Shown here: positions 22,209-27,251 of the stretch, piece after piece
Layout: each line of letters begins with the position of its first letter
Position numbering within the stretch: position 1 is the first letter of the stretch
Source: an uncultured Collinsella sp.
GTDB lineage: Bacteria; Actinomycetota; Coriobacteriia; Coriobacteriales; Coriobacteriaceae
Direction: 5' to 3'
Assembly: GCA_934675795.1 (NCBI GenBank)
Contig: CAKURW010000023.1
Span: 1-27,251 of the forward strand
Length of the DNA: 27,251 nucleotides
The notes under the pieces: generated by a model
Database searches by the model: none
Told to the model about the DNA's origin: nothing
Seen by the model: the letters and a program-made list of their open reading frames with translations, nothing else
Made by a program: the position numbers and the translations under genes

Positions 22209-23432
22209 TTAGAAATCGATATCGGTGTCGTAGTAGCAGGCCTTGAGGATCTTCTCGAAGTCGGCAGCCTTGGTCTCACGCGGGTTCTCGGGCGTGCAGG
22301 CGTCCTGCTCGGCGTTCGCGGCGATCTCGGGCAGCTTGGCGAGGAACTCCTCCTCGGAAACCATCTGCGGGTTCTCGGCGTCGACCTTCACGCCACCATT
22401 CGCGTAATCCTTGATGGACTGCGGAATGTTGAGCTGGTCGTTGAGATCGCGAATCTTCTGGACGAGTGCAGCGATGAGCTCCTCGTTGGTCTCGCCGGGA
22501 AGGTGCAGGATCTCCTTGGCCACGTAAGCGTAACGCTCGGCAGCACGGGGATCCTTGGAGTTCCACTGGATGACCTTGCCCAGGTACATGGCGTTAGCGG
22601 CACCGTGGATGATGTGGCCGTTCTCGAAGGCAGCACCGGTCTTGTGAGCCATGGAGTGAACGATGCCGAGCAGGCCCGAGGAGAAGGCGATACCGGCGAT
22701 GCACTGAGCCTCGTGCATGTGCTGACGGGCCTCATGGTCGCCAGCATAGGACTTGGGCAGCCACTCGACGATCTCGCGGATGCCGTGCAGGGCGTTGGCG
22801 TCGGTGAACATAGAGGCGCAGGTGGAAACGTAGGCCTCCATGCAGTGGGTCAGAGCATCCATGCCGGTGTGAGCGCACAGCTTGGCGGGCATGGTGTAGG
22901 TGAGCTCGGGGTCGACGATGGCGACATCAGGGGTGATGTTGAAGTCGGCCAGCGGGTACTTGATGCCCTTGGCGTAGTCGGTAATGACGGAGAACGCGGT
23001 GACCTCGGTAGCGGTGCCGGAGGTAGAGGAGATGGCGCAGAAATGAGCCTTCTGACGCAGCTCGGGGAAGCTGAACGGCTGGATGATGTTATCGAAGGAC
23101 TCCTCGGGATACTCGTAGAAGACCCACATGGCCTTAGCGGCATCGATGGGCGAGCCGCCGCCGATGGCGATAATCCAGTCGGGCTCGAACTCGCGCATGG
23201 CCTCGGCGCCCTTCATGACCGTCTCGATGGACGGGTCGGACTCGACGCCCTCGAACAGCTTGACCTCGAAGCCGCCCTCTTTGAGGTCGGCCTCAACGTC
23301 CTGCAGGAACCCGCCGCGGCGCATAGAGCTGCCGCCAGAAACGATGATGGCCTTCTTGCCCTTGAGGTTCTTCACCTCGTGGCGAGCGCCCTCACCAAAG
23401 TACAGATCGCGAGGATTGGTAAAACGTCCCAT
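22209..23432 (-). CDS. Iron-containing (type III) alcohol dehydrogenase
   Basis: A 407-residue NAD(P)-dependent alcohol dehydrogenase resembling butanol-dehydrogenase-type enzymes. Visible landmarks are GGGSPIDAAKAMW for nucleotide binding, SSTSGTATEVTAFSVITD, HTGMDALTHCMEAY, and the metal site histidines in GIVHSMAHKTG and ENGHIIHGAANA. ATG 23432 follows AGGAGGCACAG, which is much better supported than an upstream in-frame ATG at 23483. A long leader with a 9-bp hairpin precedes it and a perfect terminator follows. Probable role: reducing aldehydes to alcohols to regenerate NAD+ during fermentation. The substrate is unassigned. Confidence 0.92.
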   Translation of the reverse strand: MGRFTNPRDLYFGEGARHEVKNLKGKKAIIVSGGSSMRRGGFLQDVEADLKEGGFEVKLFEGVESDPSIETVMKGAEAMREFEPDWIIAIGGGSPIDAAKAMWVFYEYPEESFDNIIQPFSFPELRQKAHFCAISSTSGTATEVTAFSVITDYAKGIKYPLADFNITPDVAIVDPELTYTMPAKLCAHTGMDALTHCMEAYVSTCASMFTDANALHGIREIVEWLPKSYAGDHEARQHMHEAQCIAGIAFSSGLLGIVHSMAHKTGAAFENGHIIHGAANAMYLGKVIQWNSKDPRAAERYAYVAKEILHLPGETNEELIAALVQKIRDLNDQLNIPQSIKDYANGGVKVDAENPQMVSEEEFLAKLPEIAANAEQDACTPENPRETKAADFEKILKACYYDTDIDF

Positions 23433-23932
23433 ACTGTGCCTCCTAAACAAGCCCCTCTTAGACTTGCGTATATAACGGAGCACCCGATTGGCTCCGTTAG
23501 GACCGTTTTGCGCGTTGCCGGCGATGACAATGCGCGATGTCTAAACGTCTCAACGCTCAGACAAACACTATTTTACCGTTCTGGTTGGTCAGTTATTCAC
23601 CTAAAGCCAACAATGATGAAACGTTTTTTCTATCCCTGAAGACCCTTGTGCGGCATCCATACTCCCAAGCTGGGCAAACGTTTTATCAAGGTTGACCACA
23701 TATCCCGGGCAGGACTGTGCCCCTCCAAAATGCGCCCCGTTCGCCGCCAAAAATCGACCGTTTGCGGCACAGTGATACCACTCAGTCGTCCAAGGTGCCG
23801 ACATTTGTGCGACATCCGTCTTCGTGGTGCAAAGGTGCATGTCCAAGTGCGGCACCCCCGGTGTGCCACATGCGGGTAAACTAGAACCTTATATAGAGAT
23901 ATTTGAACCCTAACCGCAGCAAAGGAGGCCCC
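23433..23932. other. 500-bp structured intergenic region
   Basis: This gap holds the alcohol dehydrogenase leader with a perfect 9-bp hairpin (TAACGGAGC 23473-23481 with GCTCCGTTA 23491-23499) and a -10-like TAAAAT on the - strand near 23570. It also holds a stretch (about 23645-23875) with recurring GTGCGGCA/GTGCGACATCC words and an imperfect long hairpin (GGTGCCGACAT 23794-23804 with ATGTC near 23839 and CGGCACC 23850-23856). Short frames on both strands lack G/C-biased third positions and ribosome-binding sites, so I call no gene. A/T-rich TTATATAG near 23889-23896 may be the promoter for the next gene. Confidence 0.45.
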
Positions 23933-25009
23933 ATGGCATTCGATCCCATTCAAGAGGATTGCCATCGCCTCGTTCTTGAGGCCTTGCGCCGCGACAATAT
24001 CCCGCTCACCGACGCTGCCGCCGTAGAGCGTCTGATGGAACAATTCACCCGCAACCCCGCACCGCTCATCGTGCACGACCGCGACCGCGCCGGGCACCTC
24101 ATTGCCAAGGTGGTCGAGGCCGTCGACTACCGCATTCCCTTTATCCCTGACGATACCCAGGCCGAGCAAGAAGAGGCAGCTGCCGAGAACATGCTCCGCG
24201 AGGCAGCCGCGCTCGATCCGGCCAACTGGGATGCCCAGCGCATGCTGACGGCGCTCACCGCCGAATCCAACGAGGAATACGTGCAGTATCTGGTATCCAA
24301 GTGCGACGAGGTGGAGCACGATCTGGCGCTCAAGATCGCCTCGGCGCAGGACCCCTACGAGCGCGAGGCCGCAGGCGACCTTATGCGCCGCCCCTACCTG
24401 CGCTGGCTTGCCGCCCTTGCGTCACGCGCCCTCATTAGCGGCCGCTACCGCATGTCGCTCGAAGCCGCGAATCGCAGCTTGGACTTTGCGCCCAACGACC
24501 CCGCCGGCGTCCGCCACACCGCGATGCTCGCCATGGCAAAGCTCGAATACCCCGCTGAGGAGCTCAAGCGCTTTCGCTCCGCTCACTCCGTGCCGTACCT
24601 CGCGAGTACCCCGCTGCGCCGCCGCCCCAAAGATGCGGAGCGTGACTTGGACCCGTGGACGCTCATCGCGCTGATGAGCGCTGCCTGGCGCGAGCTGGAC
24701 TACGAGGGTGCCGAGCACTACCTGCGTATCCTTGTGCGTTCGTGCCCGCACGCAGCCGAGGCGCTCTACTTCCAAACCGAGTTTCCCGATGGCGTCTATG
24801 CCCGCGTCAACGTGGGTGTGGGCTCCACCGACGAACTTGTCCTTGCGCTGTCCGAGGCGACGCCGGTGCTGCAGGAGGGCCTGGGCGCCCCCGACAACGC
24901 CAGCTTTGCCGCCTGGGTCGCCACCAACGACATCGTGCGTTCCCAGATCGACGAGCGCATCCTGCGCGCGGCCGAGCAGGGTTTGCCGTTTAAGGGAGGA
25001 GACCTCTAA
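23933..25009 (+). CDS. Helical (TPR-like) repeat protein, first of a pair
   Basis: A 358-residue soluble protein starting at ATG 23933 behind AAAGGAGG. It is almost entirely alpha-helical with TPR-like helix pairs, for example NMLREAAALDPANWDAQRML (about 83-102), YRMSLEAANRSLDFAPNDPA (about 175-195) and YEGAEHYLRILVRSCPHAAE (about 254-274). The ALDPANWDA and SLDFAPNDPAG turns are typical of TPR ends. No catalytic motif, signal peptide or membrane helix is visible. Its TAA stop overlaps the ATG of the next gene (TAATG), and the two proteins share the same style and length, so they probably act together. Function unknown; a scaffold or adaptor role is a guess. Confidence 0.8.
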   Translation: MAFDPIQEDCHRLVLEALRRDNIPLTDAAAVERLMEQFTRNPAPLIVHDRDRAGHLIAKVVEAVDYRIPFIPDDTQAEQEEAAAENMLREAAALDPANWDAQRMLTALTAESNEEYVQYLVSKCDEVEHDLALKIASAQDPYEREAAGDLMRRPYLRWLAALASRALISGRYRMSLEAANRSLDFAPNDPAGVRHTAMLAMAKLEYPAEELKRFRSAHSVPYLASTPLRRRPKDAERDLDPWTLIALMSAAWRELDYEGAEHYLRILVRSCPHAAEALYFQTEFPDGVYARVNVGVGSTDELVLALSEATPVLQEGLGAPDNASFAAWVATNDIVRSQIDERILRAAEQGLPFKGGDL

Positions 25010-26052
25010 TGGATCCGAGCGTCTACATCCCCGCCTACCTGGAGCGCGCCTACCTTGCGTCGCACCCCGAACTCACCGATGCAGCACGCGAGCTTGTCCA
25101 TAACGACGTGAGCGTCAACCCTCATAAGTATGCGCAGTCCGAGCATGCCCAGGCGCTGCTGTCCTATGCCGGCGTTCATCGCCACCTGCTCGACGAGCTC
25201 CATCGCATCGAGGATATGGGCAGCGACGAGGAGTTTGAGCAGACGCGCAACCGCCTGTTCGACGATATGCGTGATGAGCTGCTCAAGATCGTCCGCATCG
25301 ATGCGCATGTCCTCGATGCCCAGCTGCTCGCCATCATTTTGGCGGACACGCCCGTCGACGCCTGCCTGGGCGATCTGATGAAGCTCGAGGCGACCACGGC
25401 CGATTACCTGCAGCAAAGCGTGCCCGGGTTCGACATGGAAGCCCCGCACTACTGGGCCAATAATGTTTTGGCCGATGGTGTCACCGCAGCAGACCTTACC
25501 GTGAGCGAGCCGGCTCTTATCGGGTGGCTTCACACGCTCGAGGCCATCTCGCAGCTGTGCATGGCGAGCGCCCGCTACCGTGCTGCCGCCAACTACGCCC
25601 GCCGCGTCCTTAAGGCAGAAGGCTATCCCACCCGAGCCGCAGGCACCGTGTTGCTCGCCCTCGCCCGCTTGGAAGACCAGGACGGCTTTTTTGCCCTGGC
25701 TCACCAGCTCGAGGAGCAGGTGGGAGCTGATGCACTCGAGAACTCCCCCTGGTACCTGCTCGCCCGCACGATTTTGCTGTTCAAAACAAACAAGATGCGT
25801 CCGGCGACACGCGCGCTGCGCGAGTTTGCCAACCGCTGCGAGGGCGGCGCGTTCTTCTTGCTGAACCCCATGTACCAGACGCCGTATCTTCCCTGCCGAC
25901 CCGAGCCGCACGACCCGTGGGATCTTTCGCACCAGGCCGTTTGGGAGGCCGACGGCATTATCTCGGATACTCCCGACTTTGCCCCCTGGGCCAACGCTTG
26001 TGAAGACGTATCGCAGCTTGCCCAGGAATTTGCGCGCCGTTACGGCTTTTAA
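25009..26052 (+). CDS. Helical (TPR-like) repeat protein, second of a pair
   Basis: A 347-residue helical protein whose ATG shares one base with the stop of the preceding gene, the usual sign of translational coupling. It begins DPSVYIPAYLERAYLASHPE and contains repeat-like units such as LCMASARYRAAANYARRVLK (about 183-202), LARLEDQDGFFALAHQLEEQ and LFKTNKMRPATRALREFANR. The C-terminal part (DPWDLSHQAVWEADGIISDT) is distinct. No enzyme motif or export signal is seen. The resemblance to its partner in size, helical content and repeat spacing suggests descent from a common ancestor, though identity is low by eye. It ends 45 bp before murT. Confidence 0.8.
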   Translation: MDPSVYIPAYLERAYLASHPELTDAARELVHNDVSVNPHKYAQSEHAQALLSYAGVHRHLLDELHRIEDMGSDEEFEQTRNRLFDDMRDELLKIVRIDAHVLDAQLLAIILADTPVDACLGDLMKLEATTADYLQQSVPGFDMEAPHYWANNVLADGVTAADLTVSEPALIGWLHTLEAISQLCMASARYRAAANYARRVLKAEGYPTRAAGTVLLALARLEDQDGFFALAHQLEEQVGADALENSPWYLLARTILLFKTNKMRPATRALREFANRCEGGAFFLLNPMYQTPYLPCRPEPHDPWDLSHQAVWEADGIISDTPDFAPWANACEDVSQLAQEFARRYGF

Positions 26053-26097
26053 CGGCGCAAACGCCACGACCATGTCATTCACGTTAGGAACGGCTTC

Positions 26098-27251
26098 ATG
26101 AACTTCCGCTCATCTCTCGCCTGCACCTCGAGCGATATCGCCCGCTGGGGGCTGCGCTCCGTCCTTAAGCGCCAGGGCGGCGTACTCCCCGGCCGCATCG
26201 CCATGAAGATCAACCCCGAGCTGCTGAGCGACCTCGCGGGCCTTGTCGACCGCAGCGTGGTGATCACCGGCACCAACGGTAAGACCACCACCTCCAACCT
26301 CATCGCCGACGCCGTTGCCGCCAGCGGCGCCACCGTGGTATGCAACCGCGCCGGCAACAATATGGAGCCGGGCGTGGTGGGCGCGCTGCTCGAGGCCCGC
26401 GGCGGCCTTAAGCACACCAGCAGCGGCAAGCGCGTGGGCGTTTTTGAGTGCGACGAGCTCTACACGGTGCGCGTCCTGCCCAAGCTCAAGCCGACGTACT
26501 TTGTGCTGCTCAACCTGTTCCGCGACCAGCTAGACCGCTACGGCGAGATCGACCATACCCAGGAGGTCATCGCCCATGCGTTGGAGCTCTCGCCGACAAC
26601 AACGCTTATCTACAACGCCGACGACCCGCTGTGCGCCTCGATTGCCGCGCGCGTTCCCAACGCGAGTATTGCCTTTGGCATCGACGGCGCCACCGACACC
26701 GAGTCCGACCGTATTAGCGACTCGCGCTTTTGCTCGCAGTGCAACGCCCCGTTGGAGTACGACTATGTGCAGTACGGCCAGCTCGGCGCCTATCATTGTC
26801 CTTCGTGCGGCTGGGGTCGCCCTGCGCTTGTCCGTCGCGTGACGGGCGTGGAGCTCGGCTGCGACGGCTACGGCTTTGACTTGAACTTTGGACCCGATGC
26901 CGACGCACCTGCCACGCACATCGCCACGCGCTATAACGGCCTGTATATGGTCTACAACGTTGCCGCCGCCTTCTTTGCGGCGCGCGAGCTGGGCGTGGAC
27001 GCAGCTCACCTGCAGCCCACGCTCGATGCCTACGTCCCCGCCGGCGGACGCATGGGCCGCTGGGAAATCGCCGGCCGTACCGTCGAGGCCAATCTGGCTA
27101 AGAATCCCGTAGGCTTCGATCGCCAGATCCAGTCCATTAAGACGGCGGGCGGCAGGCTCTGTGCTTTCTTCCTCAACGACAACGACGCCGACGGCCACGA
27201 TGTCTCGTGGATCTACGACGTCGACTTCGAGCGCATCGCCGACACACCGGG
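26098..27251 (+). CDS. murT: Lipid II isoglutaminyl synthase catalytic subunit MurT, N-terminal part
   Basis: From ATG 26098 (AGGAAC upstream) a frame of 384 codons runs off the window. It is a Mur-ligase-like enzyme: ATP loop VVITGTNGKTTTSN (about 53-66), the GVFECDELYT acidic motif, LLNLFRDQLDRYGEIDHT, and a zinc-ribbon insertion FCSQCNAPL with HCPSCGWGRP (about 206-243) that is specific to MurT. MurT pairs with the glutaminase GatD to amidate the D-glutamate of lipid II in Gram-positive cell walls, and gatD would be expected just beyond the right edge. There is no sign of damage. The 45-bp gap from the preceding repeat protein suggests a shared transcript. Confidence 0.95.
   Translation, partial: MNFRSSLACTSSDIARWGLRSVLKRQGGVLPGRIAMKINPELLSDLAGLVDRSVVITGTNGKTTTSNLIADAVAASGATVVCNRAGNNMEPGVVGALLEARGGLKHTSSGKRVGVFECDELYTVRVLPKLKPTYFVLLNLFRDQLDRYGEIDHTQEVIAHALELSPTTTLIYNADDPLCASIAARVPNASIAFGIDGATDTESDRISDSRFCSQCNAPLEYDYVQYGQLGAYHCPSCGWGRPALVRRVTGVELGCDGYGFDLNFGPDADAPATHIATRYNGLYMVYNVAAAFFAARELGVDAAHLQPTLDAYVPAGGRMGRWEIAGRTVEANLAKNPVGFDRQIQSIKTAGGRLCAFFLNDNDADGHDVSWIYDVDFERIADTP

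Noticed and set aside
23601..23879. Two overlapping small frames of 77-84 codons on opposite strands
   Set aside because: No ribosome-binding site, no G/C third-position bias on either strand; treated as structured intergenic DNA.
1..27251. CRISPR arrays, tRNA/rRNA genes, intact transposases or integrases
   Set aside because: No regularly spaced repeats, no tRNA-like cloverleaf or rRNA sequence and no intact mobility gene was found by eye.

Overview
The window comes from a high-GC, low-codon-bias-drift actinobacterium, most likely a gut Coriobacteriia member close to Collinsella. I infer this from strong G/C at third codon positions, a mannose-family PTS beside glycerol-dehydrogenase paralogues, and a MurT gene. 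No 16S or other taxonomic marker is present, so the genus is an inference.

Layout. 1-2402: the end of a YxeA-like protein, then an overlapping response regulator and sensor kinase pair on the + strand. 2403-4960: a patchwork of accessory DNA. It holds a coding remnant, the first 40 codons of a helix-turn-helix gene, a truncated DUF3800 gene behind a leader with its own hairpin terminator, and a three-gene methyltransferase cassette (one gene broken) with Firmicutes-like lower-GC composition. A 21-bp terminator hairpin closes it. 4991-12486 (- strand): a carbohydrate locus transcribed in the order LevR-type regulator, PTS IIB, IIC, IID, IIA, GH172 (DUF2961) glycosidase, ROK fructokinase. 12487-13228: gene debris. 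13229-20884: mostly core genes: guaA, type I asparaginase (+), a divergent XRE repressor/unknown protein pair around a perfect 24-bp palindrome, a DUF1648 membrane protein with ychF, a polyferredoxin of unknown role, and a glycerol-dehydrogenase-like protein. 21030-23432: a true-looking glycerol dehydrogenase and an iron-type alcohol dehydrogenase, each with its own terminator. 23433-23932: a 500-bp structured intergenic stretch. 23933-27251 (+): two translationally coupled helical-repeat paralogues, then murT, which runs off the window.

The most interesting system is the 4991-12486 locus. GH172 enzymes act on alpha-D-fructofuranosides (difructose dianhydride I) or D-arabinofuranosides. The neighbouring kinase closely resembles Bacillus ROK fructokinases, and the regulator and transporter are of the levan/fructose PTS type. 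The glycosidase has no signal peptide. The simplest model is uptake and phosphorylation of a fructose-containing disaccharide by the PTS, intracellular cleavage by GH172, and phosphorylation of the free fructose by the ROK kinase. The regulator has the LevR architecture (HTH, AAA+, PRD, EIIA, EIIB-like, PRD), but its AAA+ domain lacks the sigma-54-contacting GAFTGA loop and has an altered Walker B. It therefore looks converted from a sigma-54 activator to a sigma-54-independent regulator.
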